A DNA stretch of 64,000 bases from JBFLVU01 sp964589625 (GCA_964589625.1 CAZPSH010000002.1:1-64000); one strand, 5' to 3'. Positions 1 to 7,972 are shown, numbered from the stretch's first letter. The notes: generated by a model from the letters alone, not told the origin. Translations and numbers: made by a program.

Positions 1-62
1 GCGGCCGGGGGCGGCCGCGCCACAAAAACCCATGAACCCGTGGGGCGGGCGCCCCCGCCCGC
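1..62. repeat. REP-like hairpin repeat, left of RAYT 1
   Basis: The stretch holds the elements of a family seen repeatedly in the first 8 kb: a gcggcc/ggccgc dyad, the spacer gccacaaaa, a short cccca/tgggg hairpin and a ggcgggcg/cgcccgcc hairpin. It is cut by the window edge. It lies immediately upstream of a RAYT gene, the usual location of REP elements mobilised by such enzymes. Confidence 0.75.
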
Positions 63-72
63 CAACAAACCC

Positions 73-519
73 ATGGACCCCACCTCCTATCGTCGGCGGC
101 TCCCGCACATCCTTCCCCCAGGGTATGTCTTCTTCCTGACCTTCCGGCTCCACCCCTCCCAGCCCCACTCTCTGGAGGATGCCGAAAAGGATGTGGTGTG
201 CCTTCATTTAGGCCGAATGTCCCCCGGAAAAGTCCTGGCCTACGTCGTCATGCCCGACCACGTTCACATCTTGTACGAGTCCAGTCGAGACGAGGTACTC
301 TCAAAAACACTGCAGGCGTTGAAAGGGACATCCTCCCATACCCTCGCAAAACAATACGGACGCAAGGGTCCCGTTTGGCAGGAGGAAACATACGATCACG
401 TAGTTCGGAGCGAGAAGGAACTTCTCGCGACGTGGCAGTACATAGAAGCCAATCCAGTTCGAAAGGGATTTGTGCCTGACCCGGGCGCGTACAAGTGGTC
501 AAGTGTGAGCAGGGGCTAA
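73..519 (+). CDS. REP-associated tyrosine transposase (RAYT 1)
   Basis: A 148-residue single-strand transposase of the IS200-like/Y1 superfamily, predicted to nick and join single-stranded DNA at REP hairpins. The HUH motif is visible as MPDHVHIL. The C-terminal block with the expected catalytic tyrosine region follows (VWQEETYDHVVRSEKELL, then EANPVRKGF). The N-terminal RRRLPHILPPGYVFFLTFRL pattern is typical of one RAYT subgroup. The ATG at 73 is chosen because the upstream part of the open frame is REP sequence. REP copies sit on both sides. The first 66 bases occur again at 2781-2846, so the module has been copied locally. Confidence 0.85.
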   Translation: MDPTSYRRRLPHILPPGYVFFLTFRLHPSQPHSLEDAEKDVVCLHLGRMSPGKVLAYVVMPDHVHILYESSRDEVLSKTLQALKGTSSHTLAKQYGRKGPVWQEETYDHVVRSEKELLATWQYIEANPVRKGFVPDPGAYKWSSVSRG

Positions 520-536
520 ACGAAGGTGTCAGTGGG

Positions 537-630
537 GGGCGGGCGCCCCCGCCCGCCAGAGAGAAACCTGGGGGCTCGCGGCCGAGGGCGGCCGCGCCAC
601 AAAACCCCATGAACCTGTGGGGCGGGCGCG
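537..630. repeat. REP-like hairpin repeat, right of RAYT 1
   Basis: Same hairpin units as at 1-62 and in the same orientation: a ggcgggcg/cgcccgcc hairpin, a gcggcc/ggccgc dyad, gccacaaaacccc, and the start of another GC hairpin. It fills the gap between RAYT 1 and the dehydratase gene and ends about 20 bases before the GTG start at 652. Confidence 0.75.
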
Positions 631-651
631 AAAAAGGGGGAGGATCGAGGG

Positions 652-2559
652 GTGATGGAAGAGGCCATGAAAGACGGGGCGAAGGAGAGGCACGGGGCGC
701 CGGTCTGGGCGCGGCTCTTGGGCCGGCAGGTGCAATTCGTGCTGGACCTCTTGGTGCTGGCGTCGGCCTTCACGCTGGCGTACCTTTTTCGCTTCGAGTT
801 TGACGTGCCGCTGGAGCAGATCCAGTCCTGGGCCATCCAGGGGCCCTACGTGGTCCTGCTCCAGTTCGCCCTGCTCTTCGTCACGGGGGTCTATGCCTTC
901 ATCTGGCGCTACATCGGCATGGCGGAGGTGGGGGCCTTCCTGAAGGCGGCGGTGGGGTCGTTCCTCATCCTGCTGTTCCTCCGCTTGGCCCTGCCCGGCG
1001 CCCTTCAGCCCCTCCGTGTGCCCGTTTCCGTCATCGCCATGGACACCGTTTTGGCCTTCGGGGGCGTGCTGGCCCTGCGGGTGGTGCGCCGGGCGCTCTA
1101 CGAGCGCTACGAGAAGCAGGCCAGGGTAGCCCGGGCGGGAGCCGGAGAGGCGAAGCCGGTCCTCCTCGTGGGGGCGGGACAGGCGGGGGTGATGGTGGCC
1201 AAGGAGATCGCGGCCCAGGGCGGCGCGGGGCTGGAGATCCTGGGCTTCGTGGACGACGAGCCCGAGAAGCGGGGGGCCGTCCTGCAGGGCATCAAGGTCA
1301 TCGGGGGATCGGAGGACATCCCGAGGCTGGTCAAGAGCCTGGGCGTGGACCACGTCATCATCACCATCGCGCGCGCCTCGCGCAAGGACGTGAAGCGCAT
1401 CGTGGACATCTGCGAGTCGGTCCCCGTGAAGGCCCGCATCATCCCGGGGCTCTTCGAGATCATCGAGGGGCGCGTCTCCATTAAGCGAATCCGGGACGTG
1501 GAGATCGAAGACCTCCTGGGCCGGGACCCGGTGCGGCTGGACGTGGAGGAGGTGGGGCGGTTCCTGTCGGGGAAGGCCGTGATGGTGACGGGGGCCGGCG
1601 GCTCCATCGGCTCCGAACTCGCGCGGCAGGTGGCGCGCATGGGGCCCTCGACACTGCTCCTTTTGGAGCGGGCCGAATTCGTCCTCTTCGACATCCACCG
1701 GGAACTGCGGGAGGCCTGGCCCGGGCTCGAGATCGTGCCCCTCGTGGGCGACGTGGGAGACGCAGAGCGCATGGAGAGCGTCTTCTCGGCGTGGCGGCCT
1801 CAGGTGCTCTTCCACGCCGCGGCCCACAAGCACGTGCCCATGATGGAAATGAACCCGTGCGAGGCCGTGAAGAACAACGTGGTGGCCTCGGAGGTGCTGG
1901 GACGGCTGGCGGGGGAGCACGGGGCCGAGGCCTTCGTCTTCATCTCCACCGACAAGGCCGTCGAGCCCACGTCGGTCATGGGGGCGAGCAAGCGGGTGGC
2001 CGAATTGGTCGTCCAGGCCCTCGACAAGCGGTTCGAGACGCGCTACGTGGCCGTGCGCTTCGGGAACGTGCTGGGGAGCACGGGATCCGTCATCCCGCTC
2101 TTTCGGGAGCAGATCCGCAAGGGCGGGCCCGTGACCGTCACCCATCCGGACATGGTGCGCTACTTCATGACCATCCCCGAGGCCGCCCAGTTGGTGCTCC
2201 AGGCCGGGGCCATGGGGAAGGGCGGGGAGATCTTCGTCCTCGACATGGGCGAGCCCGTGCGCATCGTCAACCTGGCGGAGCAGATGATCACCTTGTCGGG
2301 CTTCAAGCCCTACGACGAGATCCCCATCGTCTTCACGGGCGTTCGGCCGGGCGAGAAGATTCAGGAGGTGCTCATGAACAGCGACGAAGCCGTGAGCACC
2401 ACCCGCCACCCGAAAATCTTCATCGGGCAGATCAACAGCGTGAGCGTGGAGAAGGTGGATGCCGCCCTCGGACGGCTTGGCGGCCTTGCCCGAGCCGGCG
2501 ACGAGGCCGGCCTGCGCAGCGCCCTCGCCGACTTCCTCCCCGAAGCTAGGCTCTTGTAG
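652..2559 (+). CDS. Membrane-bound UDP-sugar 4,6-dehydratase (CapD/WbpM/PglF type)
   Basis: A 635-residue nucleotide-sugar dehydratase, expected to convert UDP-GlcNAc to the 4-keto-6-deoxy sugar that feeds surface polysaccharide synthesis. The N-terminal ~130 residues hold about four hydrophobic helices. A first nucleotide-binding fold follows (LLVGAGQAGVMVAKEI), then the catalytic extended-SDR domain with VTGAGGSIGSEL and the active-site stretch STDKAVEPTSVMGASKR. In this family the usual YxxxK tyrosine is replaced by methionine, and the MGASK here agrees. The start is GTG at 652 or ATG at 655, after a ggggga/aggatcgagg ribosome site. Length matches the long WbpM-like class. Its job fits the polysaccharide genes from 11.9 kb on. 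Confidence 0.92.
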   Translation: MMEEAMKDGAKERHGAPVWARLLGRQVQFVLDLLVLASAFTLAYLFRFEFDVPLEQIQSWAIQGPYVVLLQFALLFVTGVYAFIWRYIGMAEVGAFLKAAVGSFLILLFLRLALPGALQPLRVPVSVIAMDTVLAFGGVLALRVVRRALYERYEKQARVARAGAGEAKPVLLVGAGQAGVMVAKEIAAQGGAGLEILGFVDDEPEKRGAVLQGIKVIGGSEDIPRLVKSLGVDHVIITIARASRKDVKRIVDICESVPVKARIIPGLFEIIEGRVSIKRIRDVEIEDLLGRDPVRLDVEEVGRFLSGKAVMVTGAGGSIGSELARQVARMGPSTLLLLERAEFVLFDIHRELREAWPGLEIVPLVGDVGDAERMESVFSAWRPQVLFHAAAHKHVPMMEMNPCEAVKNNVVASEVLGRLAGEHGAEAFVFISTDKAVEPTSVMGASKRVAELVVQALDKRFETRYVAVRFGNVLGSTGSVIPLFREQIRKGGPVTVTHPDMVRYFMTIPEAAQLVLQAGAMGKGGEIFVLDMGEPVRIVNLAEQMITLSGFKPYDEIPIVFTGVRPGEKIQEVLMNSDEAVSTTRHPKIFIGQINSVSVEKVDAALGRLGGLARAGDEAGLRSALADFLPEARLL

Positions 2560-2772
2560 CGGCCGATGCTCGCATCGGCTGATGCGGTTCGCGTAGGGGA
2601 GGGCCTCCGCGCCCTCCCGGTTTTCGCGGCCGATGGCGGCCGCGCCACAAGACCCCATGAACCTGTGGGGCGGGCGCCCCCGCCCGCCAGAGAAAAACCT
2701 GAGGGCTCGCGGCCGATGGCGGCCGAGCCACAAAACCCCATGAACCTGTGGGGCGGGCGCCCCCGCCCGCCA
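2556..2772. repeat. Tandem REP-like repeats (three units)
   Basis: The stretch begins with the dyad gcggccgatgctcgcatcgg. It continues with the GC box gtaggggagggcctccgcgc, then two successive copies of the REP unit (gcggccgatggcggccg, gccacaa, cccca/tgggg, ggcgggcg/cgcccgcc) in the same orientation. It abuts the stop codon of the dehydratase and may also act as its transcription terminator or RNA stabiliser. Confidence 0.75.
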
Positions 2773-2780
2773 ACAAACCC

Positions 2781-2846
2781 ATGGACCCCACCTCCTATCG
2801 TCGGCGGCTCCCGCACATCCTTCCCCCAGGGTATGTCTTCTTCCTG
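2781..2846 (+). pseudogene. 5' fragment of a RAYT gene
   Basis: These 66 bases are identical to the first 66 bases of RAYT 1 (73-138), and the REP just upstream also matches. Identity stops abruptly where the terminal repeat of the IS1634-type element begins. The rest of the gene is not found beyond the other end of the IS, so insertion was accompanied or followed by deletion. Confidence 0.85.
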
Positions 2847-2988
2847 CCCCATCTTCTACAGTGCGCAGTGCTTTTCACGGGGGTCGGTGTTTGCAAGCTA
2901 CTGATAATTCACAAAGTGGGTCTTGCGAAGATCGGAATTTCTCGTGAGTGTAGTGTCACGATTCTAGAATTAACATTAACTATATCGC

Positions 2989-3017
2989 TTGCAATCTCTT
3001 GATAATTGTACTATATT
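2989..3017 (+). promoter_or_regulatory. Promoter of the IS transposase
   Basis: TTGCAA at 2989-2994 and TATATT at 3012-3017 are separated by 17 bases and lie just upstream of the ATG at 3027, inside the left end of the IS. Confidence 0.55.
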
Positions 3018-3026
3018 AGTGGTGCC

Positions 3027-4733
3027 ATGTTTGTCCGGGTGAAGCGCGCCGACAACCGGGAGTACCTCCAGCTGGTGGAGAACCGGCGCGTGGAGGGCAA
3101 GGTCCGGCAGTCGGTGGTGGCGAACCTCGGCAGGCTGGACCAGTGGCGGGAGGACGGCACGCTGGAGGCGGTGGTGGCCTCGCTGGCGCGCCACTCGGAG
3201 AAGCTGGCGGTGCTCTCGGCCCACGAGTCGGGCGACCTCGGTGCGGTCTCCCGCGAGTGCGTGGGGCCGTCGCTCCTGTTCGGGCGGCTGTGGGAGCGGC
3301 TGGGGCTCGCGCGCATCCTCTCGGACCTCCTGGCCGACCGCTCGTTCGGGTTCCCGGTGGAGAGGGCCGTCTTCGCGACGGTTCTGCACCGGTTGTGTGA
3401 CCCGGGCTCGGACCGGGCGTGCGAGCACTGGATGCGGGACCGTGCGATCCCGGGCGCGGAGGGGCTCGCCCTGCACCACTTCTACCGGGCGATGGCGTGG
3501 CTGGGAGAGCCGCTCCCGGATTCGGAGCAGGAGGGAGCCACGCCTTTCGCACCCAGATGCACGAAGGATCTGATCGAGGAGGAGCTGTTCGCCCGGCGGC
3601 GGAACCTGTTCTCCTCCCTCAGCCTGTGCTTCTTCGATACGACCTCCATTTTTTTCGAGGGCGGGGGCGGGGAGACCATCGGGCAGTACGGGCACAGCAA
3701 GGACCACCGGCCGGATCTCAAACAGATGGTCGTCGGGGCGGTGCTGGACGCGGAGGGCCATCCGGTCTGCTGCGAGCTGTGGCCGGGCAACACGACCGAC
3801 GTGACGACCCTCGTACCCATCTTGGACCGCCTGCGCGCCCGCTTCGGCATCACGCAGGTCTGCCTCGTGTCGGACCGGGGGATGATCTCCCAGGAGACGA
3901 TCACCGCGCTCGAAAGCCGTGTGCCCAAAGTCTCCTACATCCTCGGCGCGCGCATGCGGCGGGTGAAGGAGGTGGGCGAGGAGGTGCTGTCTCGCGCGGG
4001 GCGTTACCACATCGTCCACGGCGAGCGGAAGGGTTCCAAGGACCCGTCGCCCCTGAAGGTGAAAGAGGTCGAAGTGGAGGGCCGGCGGTACATCGTCTGC
4101 GTCAACGCGGAACAGGCGAGGAAAGACGCGGCGGACCGCGAGGCGATCCTCGCGTCCCTGAAGGACAAGCTCAAGGGCGGGGCCAAGAGCCTCGTGGGCA
4201 ACAAGGGGTACCGGAAGTACCTGGCGAGCGAGGGCGCGCGCTTCGCGATCGATGCGAAGAAGGTGAAGGAGGAGGAGCGCTACGACGGCACGTGGGTCCT
4301 GCGGACCAACACGGACCTTCCCGCCGCAGAGGTGGCCCTCCAATACAAGCAGCTCTGGATGGTCGAGGCGCTCTTCCGCTCCGTCAAGTCCGTGATGGAG
4401 ACGCGCCCCATCTACCCCAAGCGGGACGAGACCATCCGGGGCCACGTCTTCTGTTCGTTCCTCGCCCTCATGCTCATGAAGACCCTGCAAGACACGCTGG
4501 AGAAGGCCGGGCTGAAGCCGGAGTGGGAACGCTTCATGGACGACTTGGAAGCCCTGGAGACGATCACCGTGGAGCAGGAGGGCAAGCGCTTCGCCCTGCG
4601 CACCGACGCGCGCCGGGACATCGGCAAAGCCTTCCAGGCCGCCGCCGTTGCCCTGCCCCAGCGCCTGCGGCGGCTATCCGATGCCATCCCCCCCTCTGCA
4701 ACCGGCCCGCCCACCGAAGAGGCCGAAATGTAG
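3027..4733 (+). CDS. IS1634-family DDE transposase
   Basis: A 568-residue cut-and-paste transposase of the IS4-like superfamily. Visible catalytic features are the first aspartate in FFDTTSIFF, the second in CLVSDRGMIS and the glutamate in MVEALFRSVKS, in the expected order. The N-terminal VKRADNREYLQLVENRRVEG and GKVRQSVVANLGRLD are characteristic of IS1634 proteins. The ATG at 3027 is preferred over upstream in-frame starts because the -10 box lies at 3012-3017. The frame is intact and full length, so the copy may be active. Confidence 0.9.
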   Translation: MFVRVKRADNREYLQLVENRRVEGKVRQSVVANLGRLDQWREDGTLEAVVASLARHSEKLAVLSAHESGDLGAVSRECVGPSLLFGRLWERLGLARILSDLLADRSFGFPVERAVFATVLHRLCDPGSDRACEHWMRDRAIPGAEGLALHHFYRAMAWLGEPLPDSEQEGATPFAPRCTKDLIEEELFARRRNLFSSLSLCFFDTTSIFFEGGGGETIGQYGHSKDHRPDLKQMVVGAVLDAEGHPVCCELWPGNTTDVTTLVPILDRLRARFGITQVCLVSDRGMISQETITALESRVPKVSYILGARMRRVKEVGEEVLSRAGRYHIVHGERKGSKDPSPLKVKEVEVEGRRYIVCVNAEQARKDAADREAILASLKDKLKGGAKSLVGNKGYRKYLASEGARFAIDAKKVKEEERYDGTWVLRTNTDLPAAEVALQYKQLWMVEALFRSVKSVMETRPIYPKRDETIRGHVFCSFLALMLMKTLQDTLEKAGLKPEWERFMDDLEALETITVEQEGKRFALRTDARRDIGKAFQAAAVALPQRLRRLSDAIPPSATGPPTEEAEM

Positions 4734-4863
4734 TGACACGCCAAAATCGGCCGGCGTAGTGCGCTCATTACAAAGGAGATGCACAAACGCGGTGTCGAAG
4801 ATGGGCAAGGGCCGCTACATGGGAGGCCTTCGAAGGCGGGCGGGTCCGAAAGGCCGCGGTGGC

Positions 4864-4892
4864 TTGACGGTTCCGTGTCTAGCGGCTATTCT
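4864..4892 (+). promoter_or_regulatory. Promoter of the DUF4143 ATPase gene
   Basis: TTGACG (4864-4869) and TATTCT (4887-4892) are spaced by 17 bases. A start about seven bases downstream would fall at or next to the ATG at 4902, so the transcript would be nearly leaderless. Confidence 0.55.
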
Positions 4893-4901
4893 GCAGCCGG
4901 T

Positions 4902-6149
4902 ATGCAATATGGACGAAGAGTAGCGGACGTGTACACCGAGCGAACCCTAGGTGGCCATTTGGCCAAAGCGTCCCGGCAATTTCCCGTGGTGTTGGTCACG
5001 GGCGCGCGCCAGGTGGGAAAGACGACCTTGCTTCGGCGGATGAGCGAGCCGAAGCGAACCTATGTTTCCCTCGATGATCCGCTCCATTTGGCCCTTGCCA
5101 AGGGGGATCCCGCACTGTTCTTCCAGCGGTTTCGCCCGCCCTTGCTGATCGACGAAATCCAGTACGCGCCCGAGTTGCTTCCCTACATCAAGATGGAAGC
5201 GGACGGTGCGCGGCGGCCCGGCTTGTTCTGGCTTTCCGGTTCGCAGCAGTTTCATTTGATGAAGGGCGTTTCGGATTCCCTCGCCGGCCGCGTCGGGGTT
5301 CTGCGCTTGCTTGGGCTTTCGCGGCGTGAAATGACGGGCCATGCGGGCGAGAAGCCCTTTCTTCCGGTGCCGGCGCGGGCTGCAAAGCTGGCGAGAGAAG
5401 GCGGCCCACTCCACTTGCGGGATCTGTACCACCTGATCTGGCGAGGTTCCTTCCCGGCCATCGCCCTGCACGCCGACGCGGACCGGGATCTTTATTATGG
5501 TTCGTACCTGCAGACCTACCTTCAGCGGGATGTGCGGGACCTCGCCGAGGTGGGTGATCAACTGGCTTTCATCCGTTTCCTCAAGGCGGCCGCTGCGCGG
5601 ACGGGGCAGTTGGTCAACTTCGCCGAACTGGCCAGGGACGCGGACGTGGCCCCGAACACGGCCAAGAAGTGGCTCTCCATTCTCGAGGCGTCCGGGCTCG
5701 TCTGGCTTCTGCCCCCATGGCACAGCAACGTGACAAAGCGATTGGTAAAGGCGCCGAAGCTCTATTTCCTGGATACTGGCCTTTGCGCGTATCTGACCGA
5801 GTGGTCCACTCCCGAAACGCTGGAATCCGGCGCCATGTCGGGCCAGATCCTTGAAACATGGGTGATCGCCGAACTCTTGAAGAGCTATCTGCACCACGGT
5901 TTGGTCCCACCGTTTTATTACTACCGAGACAAGGACAAGAAGGAGATCGACCTGCTCATCGTTCGCGATGGCACGCTCTACCCGCTGGAATGCAAGAAGA
6001 CGGCGTCGCCGGACAGAGAGGACGTCCGGACCTTCCACACGCTGGCGGGGCGGGCCACACCCACCGGAGCGGGAGGCATCATTTGCCTGGCCAGGGATGT
6101 GCTTCCGATCGCGGAGGGAATCGTCTCCATCCCAGTTGCCGCGCTGTAG
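4902..6149 (+). CDS. AAA+ ATPase with DUF4143 domain
   Basis: A 415-residue P-loop ATPase. Walker A is VTGARQVGKTTLL and Walker B is PPLLIDEIQ. The C-terminal half (SFPAIAL, then YLQTYLQRDVRDL, and a nuclease-like FYYYRDKDKKEIDLLI with LECK) is the DUF4143 region. That D...E-x-K arrangement resembles restriction-endonuclease folds. A winged-helix stretch (FAELARDADVAPNTAKKWLSIL) sits between. Such proteins are common solitary cargo genes and their substrate is unknown. The ATG at 4902 is chosen for its promoter; longer in-frame starts would extend into IS-flanking sequence. A repeat containing gccgctacatgggaggcctt lies just upstream and again downstream at about 6199. Confidence 0.85.
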   Translation: MQYGRRVADVYTERTLGGHLAKASRQFPVVLVTGARQVGKTTLLRRMSEPKRTYVSLDDPLHLALAKGDPALFFQRFRPPLLIDEIQYAPELLPYIKMEADGARRPGLFWLSGSQQFHLMKGVSDSLAGRVGVLRLLGLSRREMTGHAGEKPFLPVPARAAKLAREGGPLHLRDLYHLIWRGSFPAIALHADADRDLYYGSYLQTYLQRDVRDLAEVGDQLAFIRFLKAAAARTGQLVNFAELARDADVAPNTAKKWLSILEASGLVWLLPPWHSNVTKRLVKAPKLYFLDTGLCAYLTEWSTPETLESGAMSGQILETWVIAELLKSYLHHGLVPPFYYYRDKDKKEIDLLIVRDGTLYPLECKKTASPDREDVRTFHTLAGRATPTGAGGIICLARDVLPIAEGIVSIPVAAL

Positions 6150-6425
6150 CGGCCGATGCTCGCATCGGCCGAATGGCCGGCCTTTGGCAAGCAAAAGCCG
6201 CTACATGGGAGGCCTTCGAGGAAGAAGATCGGCGACTGGCGACGCCTCCCACGGGACGAAAAACGAGAGACTTGAAACGGGAGACGAGAGACGGGAAACG
6301 TAGGGGAGGGCCTCCGCGCCCTCCCCGGGGTTGGTTTGAGGGCGGGCGGCCACGGAGGGCCGCCCCTACAGTCGCGGCCAGGGGCGGCCGCGCCACAAAA
6401 CCCCATGAACCCGTGGGGCGGGCGA
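6147..6425. repeat. REP-like and heptamer repeat block
   Basis: In order: the gcggccgatgctcgcatcgg dyad overlapping the ATPase stop, the gccgctacatgggaggcctt box, agatcggcgactggcgacgc (a one-mismatch copy of the repeat bracketing RAYT 2), a run of gagacg-type heptamers (6267-6301), the GC box gtaggggagggcctccgcgc, and a REP unit ending ggggcgggc. No gene is supported here. Confidence 0.7.
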
Positions 6426-6431
6426 TGAACC

Positions 6432-6468
6432 TTGACTTTCCAGCGAGCCGGTACTAGGTTTAGTACCG
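6432..6468 (+). promoter_or_regulatory. Promoter and autoregulatory operator of the RelE-type module
   Basis: TTGACT (6432-6437) and TAGGTT (6455-6460) are 17 bases apart. A perfect 8-bp dyad, cggtacta/tagtaccg around ggtt (6449-6468), covers the -10 box. A half-site-like cggataccg follows at about 6472. The layout suits repression by the antitoxin-toxin complex. Confidence 0.65.
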
Positions 6469-6494
6469 ATTCGGATACCGACTGAGGGCCCGCA

Positions 6495-6743
6495 ATGGCA
6501 ACCATACCGGCGAAGGAAATCAAGCGAAGGGGCATGGCGGCCGTGGAGGATGCCCTGGGCGACGGCCCCGTTCATGTGATCCGGGACGACGAGGCGAAGT
6601 ACGTCGTCCTGCGCGCCGAAGACTACCGGGCCTTGCTGAGCGATCTGGCCGAGGCGCGGCTGGCGGCCTCGGAGGCGGACGCGGCCGCGGGGCGCGTGAA
6701 GAAGACCACGGCAAGAAAACTCCTGGCCGAGATCGAATCGTGA
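6495..6743 (+). CDS. Phd/YefM-like antitoxin
   Basis: An 82-residue protein that should neutralise the toxin encoded next and repress the shared promoter. The N-terminal MATIPAKEIKRRGMAAVEDAL and the YVVLRAEDYRALL segment fit the Phd/YefM DNA-binding fold; the basic, disordered-looking tail is where toxin binding is expected. Its stop overlaps the toxin start by four bases, indicating translational coupling. An operator palindrome precedes the gene. Confidence 0.75.
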   Translation: MATIPAKEIKRRGMAAVEDALGDGPVHVIRDDEAKYVVLRAEDYRALLSDLAEARLAASEADAAAGRVKKTTARKLLAEIES

Positions 6744-7018
6744 CGTGGTCCCTGGCGCGGACCGACTCCTTCCTCGCCACGGCCCGCAAGTTCTTCAAAC
6801 GAAATCCTCAACTCAAGGGCGAATTTCTCGAACTCCTCCTCCAGTTGGAGAAGGACCCTTTTGCGGCACGGCTTCGGACCCATCCTCTCAAGGGCCGTCA
6901 CAAGGGCACGCACGCCGTCTCTCTAATCTACAGCGTCCGGGTCGTGGTCCTTCTCCGGGTGACCGCAAAGGAGGTCGTCCTCCTCGACGTGGGGTCCCAC
7001 GACGAGGTGTACCGGTAG
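6740..7018 (+). CDS. RelE/ParE-superfamily toxin
   Basis: A 92-residue protein starting with GTG and overlapping the antitoxin stop (GTGA). WSLARTDSFLATARKFFKR, then KGRHKGTHAVSLIYSVRVV, VLLRVTAKEVVLLDVGSHDEVY shows the RelE fold: helical N-terminus, a basic strand region, and a C-terminal G.HDEVY typical of the YafQ/HigB-like branch. Known relatives cleave mRNA at the ribosome or, in the ParE branch, inhibit gyrase; which applies cannot be settled by reading. The pair is flanked by REP/heptamer blocks on both sides. Confidence 0.8.
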   Translation: MTWSLARTDSFLATARKFFKRNPQLKGEFLELLLQLEKDPFAARLRTHPLKGRHKGTHAVSLIYSVRVVVLLRVTAKEVVLLDVGSHDEVYR

Positions 7019-7036
7019 GGGCCTCGCCCGAAAGGG

Positions 7037-7152
7037 TGAGACGAGAGACGGGAAACGTAAAACGGGAGACGAGAGACGAGAGACGAGAGACGAGAGACGA
7101 GAGACGCAGGGGCGGGCCTCCGCGCCCTCCCGGTTTTCGCGGCCAGAGGCGG
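7037..7152. repeat. gagacga heptamer tandem array with REP remnant
   Basis: From about 7037 to 7108 the sequence is built of 7-base units such as gagacga, gagacgg and gaaacgt, with at least five near-perfect consecutive copies at 7070-7106. It is followed by the GC box ggggcgggcctccgcgccct and ttttcgcggccagaggcggg. It separates the RelE-type and MazF-type modules. Confidence 0.85.
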
Positions 7153-7155
7153 GCG

Positions 7156-7518
7156 CTACAGGCCCAATACCAGGCGAAGGGCGGCTTCCACCTCCCGGAT
7201 TCGATGGGGCGGGAGGCGTCCGGACTCCTTTATTTCCCCCGTGCGGGGATCGGCCAGTCGGCGCGGGTCGAGAGACCTCAGTTGGAACCCGAGAAAGACC
7301 GTGTCTTCCGGAAGACCGGATTCATCGGCCTTCACCCGGACGTTCACGGGGTAGTCCCTGGGCATTCGGGCGGCGCTCGTTCCCACCACGACGGTGACGA
7401 CCAGGGGCTGTGCGTTGATGGCATCCGAGGAGACGACCAGAACGGGACGGCGGCCGGCCTGCTCACGTCCCTTGGTGGGTGCCAAGTCCACGAAATAGAC
7501 GGAACCGCGCCGGATCAA
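7156..7518 (-). CDS. mazF: MazF/PemK-family mRNA-interferase toxin
   Basis: A 120-residue endoribonuclease toxin. IRRGSVYFVDLAPTKGREQ and RRPVLVVSSDAINA are the canonical start of the MazF SH3-like barrel (G-x-Y/D, then RP-V-V). TVVVGTSA and FLGFQLRSLDPRRL complete the fold. The start is taken as TTG at 7518 because it overlaps the antitoxin stop (TTGA) and leaves the conserved IRRGSVY at the N-terminus; a longer frame upstream would run inside the antitoxin gene. Confidence 0.85.
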   Translation of the reverse strand: MIRRGSVYFVDLAPTKGREQAGRRPVLVVSSDAINAQPLVVTVVVGTSAARMPRDYPVNVRVKADESGLPEDTVFLGFQLRSLDPRRLADPRTGEIKESGRLPPHRIREVEAALRLVLGL

Positions 7519-7793
7519 GATCCGTCCCCCAGCCCGTCGCCTTCGGCGTGGGCCAGCCCCTCCGAAGCCTCGCGGCACTCGTAGGCAATGGCGGGATCCC
7601 GGGCCATCAGGGCCATGGATTCTTCGAAAGCCCGGTTTCTTTGTGCCCGGATGTATTCTTCGAGGGCCTTCTGGACCAGACGATTGAAATTTCCGCGCAG
7701 GGACTCGGGAGCGGCCTGACGGGCTTCCTCCACGAGGGTTGCCGCGAGCACGACGCTTCTTCGAAGAGTGGGTGAAGCGGTGGGTGGCTTCAT
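7515..7793 (-). CDS. MazE-like antitoxin partner
   Basis: A 92-residue protein coupled to mazF. The first ~45 residues (LRRSVVLAATLVEEARQ, then FNRLVQKALEEYIR) resemble a ribbon-helix-helix DNA-binding domain; the acidic tail is the likely toxin-neutralising part. A strong GGAGGT site lies upstream of the ATG at 7793. The identification rests on position and fold-like pattern. Confidence 0.7.
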   Translation of the reverse strand: MKPPTASPTLRRSVVLAATLVEEARQAAPESLRGNFNRLVQKALEEYIRAQRNRAFEESMALMARDPAIAYECREASEGLAHAEGDGLGDGS

Positions 7794-7814
7794 GTAACAC
7801 CTCCAGTCACCCAT

Positions 7815-7843
7815 ACTATAACTTCCGAATGGTTGGTCTGCAA
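7815..7843 (-). promoter_or_regulatory. Promoter of the MazEF-type module
   Basis: On the minus strand TTGCAG (7843-7838), a 17-base spacer and TATAGT (7820-7815) precede the antitoxin. Confidence 0.6.
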
Positions 7844-7861
7844 CAAGGCCGGCCGCGCCAC

Positions 7862-7972
7862 GGGACGAGAGACGTAAAACGTGAGACGGGAGACGAGAGA
7901 CGAGAAACGGGAGACGGGAGACGGGAAACGTGAGACGGTTTTCGTAGGGGAGGGTCTCCGCGCCCTCCCATG
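7862..7972. repeat. Heptamer array and GC box
   Basis: From 7862 to about 7937 the same gagacg/gaaacg heptamers recur, followed by cgtaggggagggtctccgcg. The block lies between the MazEF-type promoter and the start of the DUF4091-like gene. Confidence 0.8.

Larger units (their letters stand above)
2847..4806 (+). mobile_element. IS1634-family insertion sequence
   Basis: About 1.96 kb with imperfect terminal inverted repeats. The left end ccccatcttctaca (2847-2860) matches the complement of tgtcgaagatgggc (4793-4806) at 12 of 14 positions. It carries one transposase gene with its own promoter in an AT-rich leader (2880-3020) unlike the GC-rich surroundings. I see no convincing target duplication, consistent with loss of the right half of the target RAYT. 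Confidence 0.7.

Noticed and set aside
529..2733. Long minus-strand open frame opposite the dehydratase gene
   Set aside because: It is a shadow created by high GC: no ribosome site, no family pattern, histidine/arginine-rich low-complexity translation, and the plus strand has a clear enzyme.
7037..7108. CRISPR array
   Set aside because: Units are 7 bases with no unique spacers and no cas genes nearby; it is a simple tandem repeat.
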